This document shows, piece by piece, positions 8,632 through 22,218 of a stretch of DNA of 64,000 bases. The DNA lies in NCBI RefSeq assembly GCF_900156305.1, contig NZ_FTPL01000002.1, forward strand, positions 124,001 through 188,000, written 5' to 3'. The notes beneath the pieces are model-generated. The model was not told where the DNA came from. It saw only the letters and a list, made by a program, of their open reading frames with translations, and searched no databases. The first letter of the stretch is position 1; each line of letters begins with the position of its first letter. The stretch is from Edaphobacillus lindanitolerans. GTDB taxonomy: Bacteria > Bacillota > Bacilli > Bacillales_A > Planococcaceae. The position numbers and the translations under genes were made by a program.

Positions 8632-9680
8632 TGCCGGCGGTGCTGGAGATCGACCGCGGCCGCATGGCCAGGCAGGCAGGCATCGTCAACCGCGACGCGG
8701 CGGTCATGGCCGTCGTCAAAAATGATGCATACAACACCGGGCTGCCGCTTGCATGGCGGACGTTCCGGGAAGCGGGGATCCGTGCGTTCGCGACGACGAG
8801 CCTCCGGGAAGCGGTCGCACTCCGGGAGCTGGATGAGCACTGTTCGGTCTTCCTCATGAACCCGGTGACCGAATTTGACGTCCTCCGAGAAAACCGGATT
8901 GACATGACGCTCCCGTCCCTGCCATTTTACGAACGGTACAAACAGCTCCTCGGCGGCATCGGGCTCCACCTGGAATACCGGAATCTGCTCCGCCGGTCCG
9001 GCTTTACCGACGCGGACGAAATGGAGAAGGTGCTGCACGAGGGGATTGTGCAGGTGACGGGCATCTGGACTCATTTTGCGTTTGCCGACGAGTTCGGCCT
9101 AAATGAGTACCATCAGGAAAAGGAAGCATGGCTCGGAGTGCTCGGACGGCTGTCCGGCCATCTCCGGAACATTCCGTTCATCCACGCACAGAACAGCGCG
9201 TCCTACATGCGGGACGGCCTGCTGCCGGGCCACAGCCATATCCGGCCGGGCATCCTCCTGTACGGGGCGCGTCCGTACCCGGAGCTCGGTGAATCGGCCG
9301 TTCCGAACATCCTGACCCTCCGTGCGGAAGTGATCCAGACGATCCGTCTCAGGAAGGGCGAATCGTCCGGGTACTCGGCCGCCTTCACCGCGGATGAGGA
9401 CTGTACACTGGCGGTCTGTGACATCGGGTACGGGGACGGTCTGCTGAGGACGCGTGCCCGGCATGATGTGCTGATCAACGGAAAGCGGTACCCGATCGCC
9501 GCACTCATGATGAGCCATCTGCTCGTTCGGGCGGATGAAGGTGTCCGGGCGGGCCACCGTGTGTACCTGTACAGCGACGAGCTGAGGGTCGATCATTACA
9601 CGGCGCTCGGGGTCGGCGCCAACTCCGAGCAGATGTCCGCCCTGAACCGCATGACCCTCGATACGATGATCAAAGAGTGA
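8631..9680 (+). CDS. Alanine racemase family protein (Alr2 type) of the dap operon
   Basis: A PLP-dependent fold-III racemase of 349 residues. The PLP lysine is K30 in VVKNDAYNTG; HIRPGILLYG, GYSAAF (expected to hold the second catalytic Tyr) and GYGDG are present. The stretch that in housekeeping Alr reads close to GRVCMDQ is here PIAALMMSHLLV, and the protein is about 20 residues short at the N-terminus. The order dapA-dapB-dapH-dapL-alr under a lysine riboswitch copies the staphylococcal operon with its second racemase, Alr2. It is probably an alanine racemase, but a different amino acid specificity cannot be excluded. It is the last gene of the operon; lysA is not attached. Confidence 0.85.
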   Translation: MPAVLEIDRGRMARQAGIVNRDAAVMAVVKNDAYNTGLPLAWRTFREAGIRAFATTSLREAVALRELDEHCSVFLMNPVTEFDVLRENRIDMTLPSLPFYERYKQLLGGIGLHLEYRNLLRRSGFTDADEMEKVLHEGIVQVTGIWTHFAFADEFGLNEYHQEKEAWLGVLGRLSGHLRNIPFIHAQNSASYMRDGLLPGHSHIRPGILLYGARPYPELGESAVPNILTLRAEVIQTIRLRKGESSGYSAAFTADEDCTLAVCDIGYGDGLLRTRARHDVLINGKRYPIAALMMSHLLVRADEGVRAGHRVYLYSDELRVDHYTALGVGANSEQMSALNRMTLDTMIKE

Positions 9681-9681
9681 A

Positions 9682-9728
9682 AACACCCCGTTGCACTGGC
9701 TCGCCTGAGCCGCGTGCAACGGGGTGTT
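9682..9728. terminator. Bidirectional terminator between alr and parC
   Basis: AACACCCCGTTGCA and TGCAACGGGGTGTT form a 14-bp perfect stem, with an inner GGCTC-GCCT-GAGCC hairpin. It sits between convergent genes and serves both; the T-rich side is better for the plus strand. Confidence 0.85.
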
Positions 9729-9733
9729 GCTAT

Positions 9734-15010
<5,277 letters not shown>

Positions 15011-15047
15011 TATACTTGGAGCATCTACACGAAAGGCGGTGTATCGG

Positions 15048-15338
15048 TTGAAGATCAAGATCAGCGACAAGGCGCTTACCTGGTTCAAAGATGAGATGGA
15101 TGTTTCAACCGGCGATCACATCCGGTTCCGTGTCCGTTACGGCGGTGCCGGCCTGCAGCCCGGCTTTTCCCTCGCCCTGTCCAGCGATCGCCCCGAGTCC
15201 CCTGCGGCCAGCACGGACCGGGACGGCATCACGTTTTTCATCGAAGGGGACGACGACTGGTATTTCGACGGCCATGACCTGACGGTGGATTACAACGAAC
15301 AATTGGATGAACCCGATTACCGGTACGAAAAAGCATGA
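15048..15338 (+). CDS. HesB/YneR-like iron-sulfur biosynthesis domain protein
   Basis: A 96-residue protein beginning MKIKISDKALTWFKDEM and continuing with the RFRVRYGGAGLQPGFSLAL block of the YneR branch of the HesB/IscA fold. The cysteines that bind Fe-S in IscA/SufA are absent here, as is usual in YneR, so a role as an Fe-S carrier is unlikely and the function is unknown. The likely start is TTG at 15048 after AAAGGCGGTG; a GTG at 15039 lies within that site. The position between plsY and the yneQ/yneP pair is the same as in B. subtilis. Its stop codon lies inside the terminator stem. Confidence 0.8.
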   Translation: MKIKISDKALTWFKDEMDVSTGDHIRFRVRYGGAGLQPGFSLALSSDRPESPAASTDRDGITFFIEGDDDWYFDGHDLTVDYNEQLDEPDYRYEKA

Positions 15339-15362
15339 GCTCCCAGGGGCTCATGCTTTTTT
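15329..15362. terminator. Bidirectional terminator between yneR-like and yneQ-like genes
   Basis: AAAAGCATGAGC and GCTCATGCTTTT form a 12-bp stem with T-runs on both sides; it overlaps the 3' ends of both convergent genes. Confidence 0.9.
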
Positions 15363-15671
15363 AGTTCCGCTGCCAAGCCGGAACCGGTCGATCAGGTCTT
15401 GCCGCCCCTCGGCTTCGAGGATGGCGTATTCCCGTTCTCCGAACAGGTCGAAATGAGGAAAATGCTCTTTGTGGTCGATCCACTCAGGCCTCAGCCCGTA
15501 TGCCCTTCCCCACTCCTCCAGTCTGGAGAGATCCGCGCAGCCGGCTTTCGTGACGGTGTGGCAGCCGGGAAAACGGTCGTCGAGCCAATAGTGCGTCAGG
15601 AAGGCGATCTCCCCCCGCCTGACGGCCGCTTTCCACTCATTTAGTTCTGCACGCTTGATCCCGAATGCCAT
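15351..15671 (-). CDS. YneQ-like conserved hypothetical protein
   Basis: A 106-residue protein starting MAFGIKRAELNEWK with the conserved FLTHYWLDDRFPGCHTVTKAGC segment and HFDLFGEREYAIL; it matches the small YneQ family found beside yneP in Bacillus. Function is unknown. The ATG at 15671 overlaps the stop of the thioesterase by one base, so the two are co-translated. Two conserved Cys and several His suggest a possible metal site, but this is only a guess from composition. The C-terminus runs into the bidirectional terminator. Confidence 0.75.
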   Translation of the reverse strand: MAFGIKRAELNEWKAAVRRGEIAFLTHYWLDDRFPGCHTVTKAGCADLSRLEEWGRAYGLRPEWIDHKEHFPHFDLFGEREYAILEAEGRQDLIDRFRLGSGTKKA

Positions 15672-16096
15672 CAGTCCGTTTCCTTGGCGATCTCGATGTA
15701 CTTCGCCTCCCACTCCGGATCGATCTTCCGGAGTGCCACAGGACGGAAGGACTCCTTGTGGACGAGCGTATGCACCGAGCTTCCGGTCGCCGCAACGGTC
15801 CCGTCCGGATGGGCAATCTCATAGCCGTAAGTGGTCCTGAGCCGGCCGTGCTGCTCAATCCAGGTCCGGATGACGGCCGTATCCCCGTAGCGCATCGGCT
15901 GCTTGTAGCTGATGTTCAGGTCGATCACCGGGGACAGATACCCCTTTTCCTCGAGACCGGCATAGGAAAAGCCGATGTCCCGGATAAGTGCCGTGCGTCC
16001 GATCTCCATCCAGACCAGATAGTTGGCATGATAGACCACACCCATCTGATCTGTCTCCGCGTACCGGACTTCCACTGTTGTTTCACTGATATGCAT
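15671..16096 (-). CDS. Acyl-CoA thioesterase, 4HBT hotdog family (YneP-like)
   Basis: The 141-residue hotdog-fold protein has the 4-hydroxybenzoyl-CoA thioesterase signature YAETDQMGVVYHANYLVWMEIGRTALIRD, with the catalytic Asp in the ETDQMG loop. Such enzymes hydrolyse short or aromatic acyl-CoAs; the substrate here is not known. It lies upstream of the yneQ-like gene in a two-gene minus-strand unit, in the same place next to aconitase as B. subtilis yneP. The start has AGAGAGGTGGTAAAGC upstream. Confidence 0.88.
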   Translation of the reverse strand: MHISETTVEVRYAETDQMGVVYHANYLVWMEIGRTALIRDIGFSYAGLEEKGYLSPVIDLNISYKQPMRYGDTAVIRTWIEQHGRLRTTYGYEIAHPDGTVAATGSSVHTLVHKESFRPVALRKIDPEWEAKYIEIAKETD

Positions 16097-16224
16097 GCTT
16101 TACCACCTCTCTCTTCTATTATAAAGGAAGCGGGCCGGATTCGCCGGTTCTGAGGTGCCGGGTCTGGGGCGTGCCGGGAGGCGGACCACGTGAAGTGGGT
16201 TCTCTCGATCGGGCGGAGGGAGGT

Positions 16225-16415
16225 TTGCGGCTGATTTACGGGCTGGCGGTTTATCGCGTCCAATCCGGAACAGTCCGCGACCGATTTTCCTGCATCGCAG
16301 GTTTTTACGGCCGATCTGGGGCGGTTCCCGGCCGATCGGGAGTCGTTCGCGGCCGATCCACTCACTGCCGGGTTTTCGCGTCCGATCGAGACCGGTTCGC
16401 GCCCGATCACACACT
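16225..16415. repeat. Array A: 21/29-bp-spaced CCGATC units
   Basis: A unit close to TTCGCGNCCGATC recurs with its CCGAT(C/T)-like core at 16231, 16260, 16281, 16311, 16332, 16353, 16382 and 16403. Spacings are 29, 21, 30, 21, 21, 29 and 21 bp. Read on the minus strand it gives heptads such as IGRERLP-IGREPPQ, but no start or ribosome site supports translation. It fills the gap between the thioesterase gene and the aconitase terminator. Confidence 0.75.
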
Positions 16416-16449
16416 GCCGCTTCCCCAAGTTCCCCGCGCCCCCCATACA

Positions 16450-16484
16450 AGAAAAAGCCGGAAGGGAGAGTCCCTTCCGGCTTT
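16450..16484 (-). terminator. Terminator of aconitase gene
   Basis: AAAGCCGGAAGGGA pairs with TCCCTTCCGGCTTT (14 bp, 3-nt loop); on the minus strand it ends in TTTTTC. Confidence 0.92.
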
Positions 16485-16493
16485 CTATATCAA

Positions 16494-19208
16494 TCAGTTG
16501 TTTTTCAGCTTGTCGCGGAGGACCATCTGAAGGATGCCGCCGTTGCGGTAGTAGTCAACTTCGACTTCGGAGTCAAAGCGTGCGAGTGCCTGGAATTCCT
16601 TGACGGAACCGTCCGGCGAAGTGGCCGTGACTGTCAGGATGTCGCGTGGCTTGACCGTGTCGGTGATGTTGACGCTGATTTCCTCTTCACCGGTCAGGCC
16701 GAGGGTTTCCACGTTTTCGCCTTTCATGAACTGGAGCGGGAGAACGCCCATCATGACGAGGTTCGAACGGTGGATCCGCTCGTAGCTTTCCGCGATGACC
16801 GTCCTGATGCCGAGAAGGTTGGTACCCTTCGCAGCCCAGTCGCGGGAAGAGCCCATGCCGTAGTCTTTGCCGGCGAGGATCGCAAGGCCCGTACCGTCTT
16901 CCTGGTACTTCATGGCTGCATCGTAGATCGGGAGGATCTCTTTGGTCGGCCAGTAAGTCGTGTAGCCGCCTTCCGTCCCTTTTGCGATCTGGTTGCGGAT
17001 GCGGATGTTGGCGAACGTGCCGCGCATCATCACTTCGTGGTTACCACGGCGGGAACCGTACGAGTTGAAGTAGCGGGGCTCCACTCCGCGTTCGCGCAGG
17101 TACTTGCCGGCCGGCGTGTCTTTGCCGATGGCGCCTGCAGGCGAGATGTGGTCGGTCGTGATCGAGTCGCCGAACTTGCCGATGACGCGCAGGTTCGCAA
17201 GCGTTTCGATCGGGCTCGCTTCTTTCGAAAGGCCTTCGAAGAACGGCGGGTTCTGGATGTACGTCGAGTTTTCGTCGAAGTCATACAGGGAATCATCCGT
17301 CGTTTCGATGGCGTTCCAGCGCTCGTTTTCCGTGAAGACATGCTCATACTCTTTGCGGAACAGGTCCGGCGTGACCGTTTTTTCGATCTCCGCCTTCACT
17401 TCCTCGGAAGTTGGCCAGATGTCTTTCAGGTAAACGTCCGTGCCGTCCGTGCCCCGGCCGATCGGCTCTTTGTCGAAGTCGATGTCGACTTTGCCGGCCA
17501 GCGCGTAAGCAACGACGAGCGGCGGAGAGGCGAGGTAGTTGGCTTTGACGAGCGGGTGGATCCGGCCTTCAAAGTTCCGGTTCCCGGAAAGGACGGAAGA
17601 CACGAGCAGGTCGTTGTCCATGATCGTCTTCTCGATTTCCGGAAGAAGCGGACCGGAGTTCCCGATGCATGTCGTACAGCCGTATCCGACTGTGTTGAAG
17701 CCGATTTTGTCGAGGTAGTCGTCGAGACCTGCTGCCTCAAGGTAGCCGGTGACGACTTTCGAACCCGGTGCAAGCGATGTCTTGACGTATGCCGGCGGGT
17801 AGATGCCGCGCTCGACCGCTTTTTTCGCGACGAGGCCGGCGCCGAGCATGACGTACGGGTTCGACGTGTTCGTGCAGGATGTGATCGCTGCAATCGCCAG
17901 GTCGCCCGTCTTCATGTCGACAGAGCGGCCGTCTTCGAATTCGATCGTGCCTTTCTTGTCGAATTCCTTTTCGGAGAGACCGAAGCCCTGGTTTCCTGCA
18001 GGCGCCGTGACGGCCTTGAGGAATTCTTCTTTCATCTTGGACATCGGAATGCGGTCCTGCGGGCGCTTAGGGCCGGAAAGGCTCGCCTCGATCGTGGACA
18101 GGTCGAGTTCGACGATATCCGTGTAGAACGGATCTTCCTTGTCCGGCGTGAAGAACATGCCGTTCTCTTCGAGGTATTTCTTCGTGACGGCGATGTGGTC
18201 TTCGTCACGGCCTGTCAGGCGCATGTAGTTGAGGGACTCTTCGTCAACCGGGAAGAATCCGCAAGTTGCGCCGTATTCAGGCGCCATGTTGGCGATCGTT
18301 CCGCGGTCTGCAAGCGGAAGCTTGGAGACGCCGGGGCCGAAGAACTCGACAAATTTGCCGACAACGCCTTTTTCGCGCAGGAGCTGCGTGACGCGGAGGG
18401 CAAGGTCAGTTGCCGTGGAGCCGTTCGGCAGGTCGCCGGTCAGCTTCACGCCGATGACTTCCGGAATTGGGAAGTAGGAAGGCTGTCCGAGCATGCCGGC
18501 TTCCGCCTCGATGCCGCCGACGCCCCAGCCGAGAACGCCGAGACCATTGATCATCGTCGTGTGGGAGTCGGTGCCGACGAGCGTATCCGGATACGTTTCG
18601 AATGTACCGTCTTCATTTTGGATTTCATGGACGACGCTTGCCAGGTACTCAAGGTTGACCTGGTGGACGATCCCCGTAGCCGGAGGAACGGCACGGTAGT
18701 TGTCGTATGCCTTCTGTGCCCAGTTCAGGAACTGATAGCGTTCGGCGTTGCGCTCGAATTCGAGCTCCATGTTCGCACGGAGTGCGTCTTCAGTTCCGTA
18801 GCGGTCAACCTGTACGGAGTGGTCGATGACGAGGTCAACCGGGATTTCCGGATTGATCTTGTCCGGGTTGCCGCCCATGTCGGCCATTGCCTGGCGCATC
18901 GACGCGAGGTCGACGACAACCGGGACACCCGTGAAGTCCTGAAGGATGACGCGGGAAGGCTTGAACGGCACTTCCGCTGCTGGATCAGCGTCTTTCCCCC
19001 ATTTTGCAAGGTTTTCTACGTGCTCATCTTTGATTACATAGCCATCGTACTGACGAAGAACGGATTCCAGCAGCACTTTGATGGAGTAAGGCAGCCGTGT
19101 AACGTCTGCGATGCCCGCATCCTGAAGCGCTGCAAGACGATAGAAATTGTACGTCTTGCCGTTCAGTTCGAACGATTGGCGGCTGTTGTGCAGATTGCTT
19201 TTAGCCAT
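16494..19208 (-). CDS. acnA: Aconitate hydratase (aconitase A)
   Basis: Aconitase interconverts citrate and isocitrate in the TCA cycle and binds iron-responsive RNA when its cluster is lost. The 904-residue protein has [21 protein letters not shown], the [4Fe-4S] cysteine in [10 protein letters not shown] and the CTTC pair in [11 protein letters not shown], and the C-terminal swivel domain with [17 protein letters not shown]. The ATG at 19208 lies seven bases after GGAGG; the frame is open a little further upstream. In B. subtilis this gene is citB. It is monocistronic here, between its own promoter and terminator. Confidence 0.97.
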   Translation of the reverse strand: MAKSNLHNSRQSFELNGKTYNFYRLAALQDAGIADVTRLPYSIKVLLESVLRQYDGYVIKDEHVENLAKWGKDADPAAEVPFKPSRVILQDFTGVPVVVDLASMRQAMADMGGNPDKINPEIPVDLVIDHSVQVDRYGTEDALRANMELEFERNAERYQFLNWAQKAYDNYRAVPPATGIVHQVNLEYLASVVHEIQNEDGTFETYPDTLVGTDSHTTMINGLGVLGWGVGGIEAEAGMLGQPSYFPIPEVIGVKLTGDLPNGSTATDLALRVTQLLREKGVVGKFVEFFGPGVSKLPLADRGTIANMAPEYGATCGFFPVDEESLNYMRLTGRDEDHIAVTKKYLEENGMFFTPDKEDPFYTDIVELDLSTIEASLSGPKRPQDRIPMSKMKEEFLKAVTAPAGNQGFGLSEKEFDKKGTIEFEDGRSVDMKTGDLAIAAITSCTNTSNPYVMLGAGLVAKKAVERGIYPPAYVKTSLAPGSKVVTGYLEAAGLDDYLDKIGFNTVGYGCTTCIGNSGPLLPEIEKTIMDNDLLVSSVLSGNRNFEGRIHPLVKANYLASPPLVVAYALAGKVDIDFDKEPIGRGTDGTDVYLKDIWPTSEEVKAEIEKTVTPDLFRKEYEHVFTENERWNAIETTDDSLYDFDENSTYIQNPPFFEGLSKEASPIETLANLRVIGKFGDSITTDHISPAGAIGKDTPAGKYLRERGVEPRYFNSYGSRRGNHEVMMRGTFANIRIRNQIAKGTEGGYTTYWPTKEILPIYDAAMKYQEDGTGLAILAGKDYGMGSSRDWAAKGTNLLGIRTVIAESYERIHRSNLVMMGVLPLQFMKGENVETLGLTGEEEISVNITDTVKPRDILTVTATSPDGSVKEFQALARFDSEVEVDYYRNGGILQMVLRDKLKNN

Positions 19209-19266
19209 TGCTTTTCCTCCTCTGACTCTACTGAAAAAGTCGGACGGATCCACTTTTCACACTTCC

Positions 19267-19295
19267 ATCATATCGGAATAAAGATGATAAGTAAA
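19267..19295 (-). promoter_or_regulatory. Candidate aconitase promoter
   Basis: On the minus strand TTTACT, a 17-bp spacer and TATGAT lie about 60 bp before the start codon. GATAA-like elements overlap the -35 region, where CcpC binds in B. subtilis citB, but the match is too loose to name an operator. Confidence 0.5.
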
Positions 19296-19377
19296 ATACG
19301 TAATTTAGATCGATGTACATAAGTAAATGTGATCGCTTGATCGGCTGCCGAATGCTTTTGTTTCCATTGGACATACT

Positions 19378-19405
19378 AAAACCCGGCGCAGTTGGCGCCG
19401 GGTTT
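19378..19405. terminator. Terminator after the 35-residue membrane protein gene
   Basis: AAACCCGGCGC and GCGCCGGGTTT form an 11-bp perfect stem with a 5-nt loop. On the minus strand it is followed by TTAG after the stem's own TTT run and ends the small gene at 19416-19523. Confidence 0.7.
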
Positions 19406-19415
19406 GCCGTGCATC

Positions 19416-19523
19416 TCAGTAGAACGTCAGAAATTCCGTAGCGAGGGAGATGATGAATATCGAATGCACCGCAGCGAACAACAGACCGTAGCGATCAAGC
19501 TTTTTCGACAGTTCCATATCCAT
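19416..19523 (-). CDS. Small membrane protein, 35 residues
   Basis: A short frame not obvious from length alone, but well supported: AAGGAGA lies seven bases before an ATG, and a terminator follows the stop by 11 bases. The product begins MDMELSKKLDRYG and has one hydrophobic segment from about residue 13 to 34 (LLFAAVHSIFIISLATEFL), ending Phe-Tyr. It has a charged N-terminus inside and no cysteine. I do not recognise a family. It sits between the aconitase gene and the GlsB-type gene with its own terminator, so it is probably transcribed alone. Confidence 0.6.
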   Translation of the reverse strand: MDMELSKKLDRYGLLFAAVHSIFIISLATEFLTFY

Positions 19524-19634
19524 ATGACCATCTCCTTTTTCATGATTATAAATGAAGGGACCTGTTATTTCAATACTTAAAACATTCTAAACCGGATTTT
19601 TTTGTGGTCCGGCGGAACGTTTTTTTGGTATTTA

Positions 19635-19661
19635 GGTTTTGAAGTTGGGCATAACGGATAT
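19635..19661 (+). promoter_or_regulatory. Candidate SigB-type promoter for the GlsB-like gene
   Basis: GGTTTT (19635), a 15-bp spacer and GGATAT (19656) resemble the SigB consensus GTTTAA-N13-15-GGGTAT. No equally good SigA promoter was seen before this general-stress-type gene. Confidence 0.4.
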
Positions 19662-19714
19662 ATCAATTAATGTAAGCAGCACTATTCCATCACAAACCAA
19701 AAGGAGGAAACATC

Positions 19715-19966
19715 ATGGGATTCATTATGTATCTGATCGTCGGCGGTATCATCGGCTGGCTCGCAGGACTCATCCTTGGAAAAGACATCCCGGGTGGCAT
19801 CATCGGTAACATCATCGCAGGGATCATCGGTGCCTGGGTCGGCGGAGCGCTCTTCGGAGACTGGGGCCCGGACGTCGCGGGGATTGCAATCGTACCGGCA
19901 CTGATTGGTGCGATCATCCTGGTGTTCATCGTCAGCTTCATTCTCAAAGCGATGCGCAGAGCGTAA
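19715..19966 (+). CDS. GlsB/YeaQ/YmgE family stress membrane protein
   Basis: An 83-residue protein with three hydrophobic segments rich in Gly, typical of the transglycosylase-associated family: GFIMYLIVGGIIGWLAGLI, then GGIIGNIIAGIIGAWVGG, and a C-terminal VPALIGAIILVFIVSFIL. Members are induced by general stress in several Gram-positive bacteria; the biochemical role is unknown. A near-perfect AAAGGAGGAAACATC ribosome site precedes the ATG. A SigB-like promoter lies about 55 bp upstream and a strong terminator follows, so the gene is its own unit. Confidence 0.9.
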   Translation: MGFIMYLIVGGIIGWLAGLILGKDIPGGIIGNIIAGIIGAWVGGALFGDWGPDVAGIAIVPALIGAIILVFIVSFILKAMRRA

Positions 19967-19974
19967 CAGCCGAT

Positions 19975-20006
19975 AAAAAAGAGGACCTTTTCAGGTCCTC
20001 TTTTTT
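19975..20006. terminator. Bidirectional terminator between GlsB-like and transglycosylase genes
   Basis: AAAAAAGAGGACCT and AGGTCCTCTTTTTT form a 14-bp stem with a TTTC loop. Confidence 0.93.
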
Positions 20007-20018
20007 GTGTGTTTTTGT

Positions 20019-20699
20019 TCAATTGAAGTCATCGATCCTGGATTCATAATCCTCATAGAATGCGAGGACATCCTGGACATACTTGTCGCTGTGGTTATAC
20101 CGGAAGACGGCTTGTCTGATTTCCCCGTCTGCCGCCCCGTTTTCGGACAGGTATGCCGCGGCACTGTAGACCGCATCTTTCAGGCTGTACGGATCTGCCT
20201 TGCCGTCGCCGTCCGCATCAACTCCGTAGCCGCCGTATTTGCGGATCACTTCCGGATCGGTCTTCTCCTCTTCCGGAATGTCGCCGGCTCCGAGTCCCGA
20301 GCATGTCGGATGCTGCCAGCCGACCCACGTGCACGGCATGAACTGCATATGCCCCTCGGCGCCTGCCGGGGAAAGGAGCGGATCCATTGTGCTGAAGCGG
20401 GTTTCCACCCGGTGATGGGCCGCCAGCAATGTCCACGGGATGCCGTATTCCGCTGCGGCTTCCTTGTACAGCGGGATATAGTTTTCCGGCACATCAACGT
20501 CAAACAGCCTGTCCGGCGCATGGAGTGCATATTGATTGAGTTCCCGGATGCCCGGCAATTCCCGGATCGTGTTCCAGAACAGCGCCGTCACCACATACAT
20601 CACCATGAGGACCGGTATGAGGAAGATGATGGCCGCCAGCAGACAGCCCCGCTTCCGGAGGCGTCGCCTCGGCTTTTTCGCTTTCCTTCCTGTTGCCAT
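20019..20699 (-). CDS. Membrane-anchored lytic murein transglycosylase (SLT domain)
   Basis: A 226-residue protein with a basic N-terminus (KAKKPRRRLRKRG), one membrane segment at about residues 19-42 and an extracellular SLT-type domain. IPWTLLAAHHRVETRFS holds the catalytic Glu region, followed by SPAGAEGHMQFMPCTWVGWQHPT and AVYSAAAYLSENG, as in lysozyme-like transglycosylases that cut peptidoglycan glycan strands. An Asp-rich GYGVDADGDGKADPYS segment looks like a calcium-binding insertion. The ATG at 20699 follows GGAGGGGAAGG; an ATG five codons upstream overlaps that site. The gene is followed by a shared terminator and preceded by the Sco gene. Confidence 0.85.
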   Translation of the reverse strand: MATGRKAKKPRRRLRKRGCLLAAIIFLIPVLMVMYVVTALFWNTIRELPGIRELNQYALHAPDRLFDVDVPENYIPLYKEAAAEYGIPWTLLAAHHRVETRFSTMDPLLSPAGAEGHMQFMPCTWVGWQHPTCSGLGAGDIPEEEKTDPEVIRKYGGYGVDADGDGKADPYSLKDAVYSAAAYLSENGAADGEIRQAVFRYNHSDKYVQDVLAFYEDYESRIDDFN

Positions 20700-20744
20700 C
20701 CTTCCCCTCCTCATGCAAAAGACCGGCTCATTCGCCGGCCCCGA

Positions 20745-21347
20745 TCACTTGCCTTCCTTGATGAGTGCTGCCATGTCTTCCGTGATGATATCAAACGGGA
20801 CATCGACATACCCGTCATAGCTTTTCACCGCATGCCCTTCCTGATCGACGAGGAAGAACGATGTGCCGTGTGTCACCTGATCGGAGTTCGGATCATCGAT
20901 GACCGGCAGCTTGAACGACTTCACCGAGAACTTGGAGATTTCATCCTGTGAATAGCCCGTCAGCATTTCCCACTTTGATTCGTCTGCGACTTCGAACATA
21001 TCCAGGTACTCCTGCAGCGCCTCGGGCGTATCATGATCCGGATCGACGCTGAATGAAACGATCTTGTAGTCCTCGATTCCCTTCGCCTTGATCCGGTCCT
21101 GGAGCTCCGTCATGTTGTACATCATCGGCGGGCAGACTGACGTGCAGTTCGTGAAGACGAATTGGGCCAGCCATACTTCGCCTTTCAAATCATCAAGCGA
21201 GACTTTCTCGCCGTGTTGGTCCGTATACTCAAACGATTGGACTTCCCAGTTGAAGTCCCCTTTGAACTTGCCTGCATTGCATGCGCCCAGCAGCATCGCC
21301 GCCGCCAAAGCGAAAACCGTGAATGCCAGGAGTTTTTTCATGTGCAT
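20745..21347 (-). CDS. SCO1/SenC family copper-binding lipoprotein
   Basis: A lipoprotein with signal and lipobox LLGAC (lipidated Cys23), then a thioredoxin fold carrying the Sco copper site: C68-T-S-V-C72-P and the distal His in THGTSFFLVD. Sco proteins deliver copper to, or reduce, the CuA centre of cytochrome c oxidase on the outer face of the membrane. Start is ATG at 21347 after GGGAGGATGGA; ATG at 21341 is equally possible. It lies 45 bp upstream of the transglycosylase gene on the same strand. The ccdA/ccdC cluster nearby also serves extracellular thiol and cytochrome assembly. Confidence 0.9.
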   Translation of the reverse strand: MHMKKLLAFTVFALAAAMLLGACNAGKFKGDFNWEVQSFEYTDQHGEKVSLDDLKGEVWLAQFVFTNCTSVCPPMMYNMTELQDRIKAKGIEDYKIVSFSVDPDHDTPEALQEYLDMFEVADESKWEMLTGYSQDEISKFSVKSFKLPVIDDPNSDQVTHGTSFFLVDQEGHAVKSYDGYVDVPFDIITEDMAALIKEGK

Positions 21348-21431
21348 TCCATCCTCCCACATCTCGTCTTTTTTCATCTTATCGGACAGCCACGGTCCAT
21401 TCAAGCGGCAGACAGAGCATTTTCCGACAAA

Positions 21432-21572
21432 TTATTGACCCTCTTGATGTGCATTCATCGAAACGAGCGCGTCATGGATGGCCACGAGCTTCGTCTCCAC
21501 ACGGTGCATCAGATAAAACGATACGAAAATCGGAAACCCGAGGTCTTGTATGAATGACATCCACTGCTCCAT
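21432..21572 (-). CDS. YvrJ family small protein
   Basis: The 46-residue product starts MEQWMSFIQDLGFPIFVSFY and continues LMHRVETKLVAIHDAL, the pattern of YvrJ proteins: one hydrophobic helix, then an amphipathic helix with a conserved R(V/I)E(T/K)KL. GGGGGCAGGGGAG precedes the ATG. YvrJ genes often stand next to DUF2922 and DUF1659 genes in Bacillales, as here. Function is unknown. A terminator separates it from DUF2922, so it is either read through or has its own promoter. Confidence 0.8.
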   Translation of the reverse strand: MEQWMSFIQDLGFPIFVSFYLMHRVETKLVAIHDALVSMNAHQEGQ

Positions 21573-21597
21573 CTCCCCTGCCCCCTTTCCACGAATG

Positions 21598-21633
21598 AAA
21601 AACAGGGTCCTCCGGAGCTTTCCGGGGACCCTG
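21598..21633 (-). terminator. Terminator of the DUF1659-DUF2922 unit
   Basis: CAGGGTCC and GGACCCTG close a stem with an inner CCGG pairing; on the minus strand it is followed by TTTTTC. Confidence 0.8.
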
Positions 21634-21636
21634 CCG

Positions 21637-21855
21637 TCATGCCATGATGAGATCGGTCACTTCACGGGCAATGATGCGTGCGGTCGACACTTCCGCAAGC
21701 GGATGGCCTTCCGCTCCGAACACGCCGCTCGCGATGACCGCCTCCATGCGTTCCCGCACTTCTGCAGCCGTCAGCCCTTCTTTCGGTTCATCGACCGTCA
21801 GGTTCACCTTCTTGCCCCCCGCCGTCAAAAATCCGAGTTCCAATGTTTTCGCCAT
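21637..21855 (-). CDS. DUF2922 domain protein
   Basis: A 72-residue protein starting MAKTLELGFLTAGGKKVNLTVDEPK with the later AEVSTARIIAREVTDL, the DUF2922 pattern. The ATG follows GGGGGGAGAAGGC. It is small, soluble and of unknown function; it pairs with the DUF1659 gene 33 bp upstream on the same strand, an arrangement common in Bacillales. Length equals the family norm. Confidence 0.82.
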   Translation of the reverse strand: MAKTLELGFLTAGGKKVNLTVDEPKEGLTAAEVRERMEAVIASGVFGAEGHPLAEVSTARIIAREVTDLIMA

Positions 21856-21888
21856 GCCTTCTCCCCCCTTTCCTGATTTCACTCACCG

Positions 21889-22107
21889 TCATGGCATGAT
21901 GAATGCCGTTTCGATCCGGTCCGCCGAGATGAATTGCCGTTCGGACAGCCCTCCGAGCGCGATGACCGCCGCCAGCAGCTCTTCCGCGTCCGCACTGCCG
22001 GATACGTTCCGGTATACCTTCGTCCTCGTGACCGGCTTCCCCTCGCCGTCCGTTCCGGCGTCAAAGTAGAGCCGTAGGGAGGCATCCTTGAATTCAATGC
22101 TCGCCAT
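21889..22107 (-). CDS. DUF1659 domain protein
   Basis: A 72-residue protein, MASIEFKDASLRLYFDAGT and on, with the TRTKVYRNVSGSADAEELLAAV stretch of DUF1659. AAGGAGGGG lies six bases before the ATG at 22107; an ATG two codons earlier abuts the ribosome site and was rejected. Function is unknown. It is the first gene of the DUF1659-DUF2922 pair and is divergent from the DUF2621 gene. Confidence 0.82.
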   Translation of the reverse strand: MASIEFKDASLRLYFDAGTDGEGKPVTRTKVYRNVSGSADAEELLAAVIALGGLSERQFISADRIETAFIMP

Positions 22108-22218
22108 TTCCATCCCCTCCTTTCACCCGTTACATAGGCTCTCTTGTCCGGAAGGATACCAGGGATGAAATTTCTCTCCCGCCCCTTTATAATGAGAGAG
22201 AATCCAAATGAGGTGAGA

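Noticed and set aside
16770-19322. Long reading frame opposite aconitase (850 codons), and similar ones opposite parC, mutB and the ABC genes
   Set aside because: These are antisense shadows of high-GC coding DNA: they have odd Arg/Asp/Val-rich composition, no ribosome sites and no family motifs.
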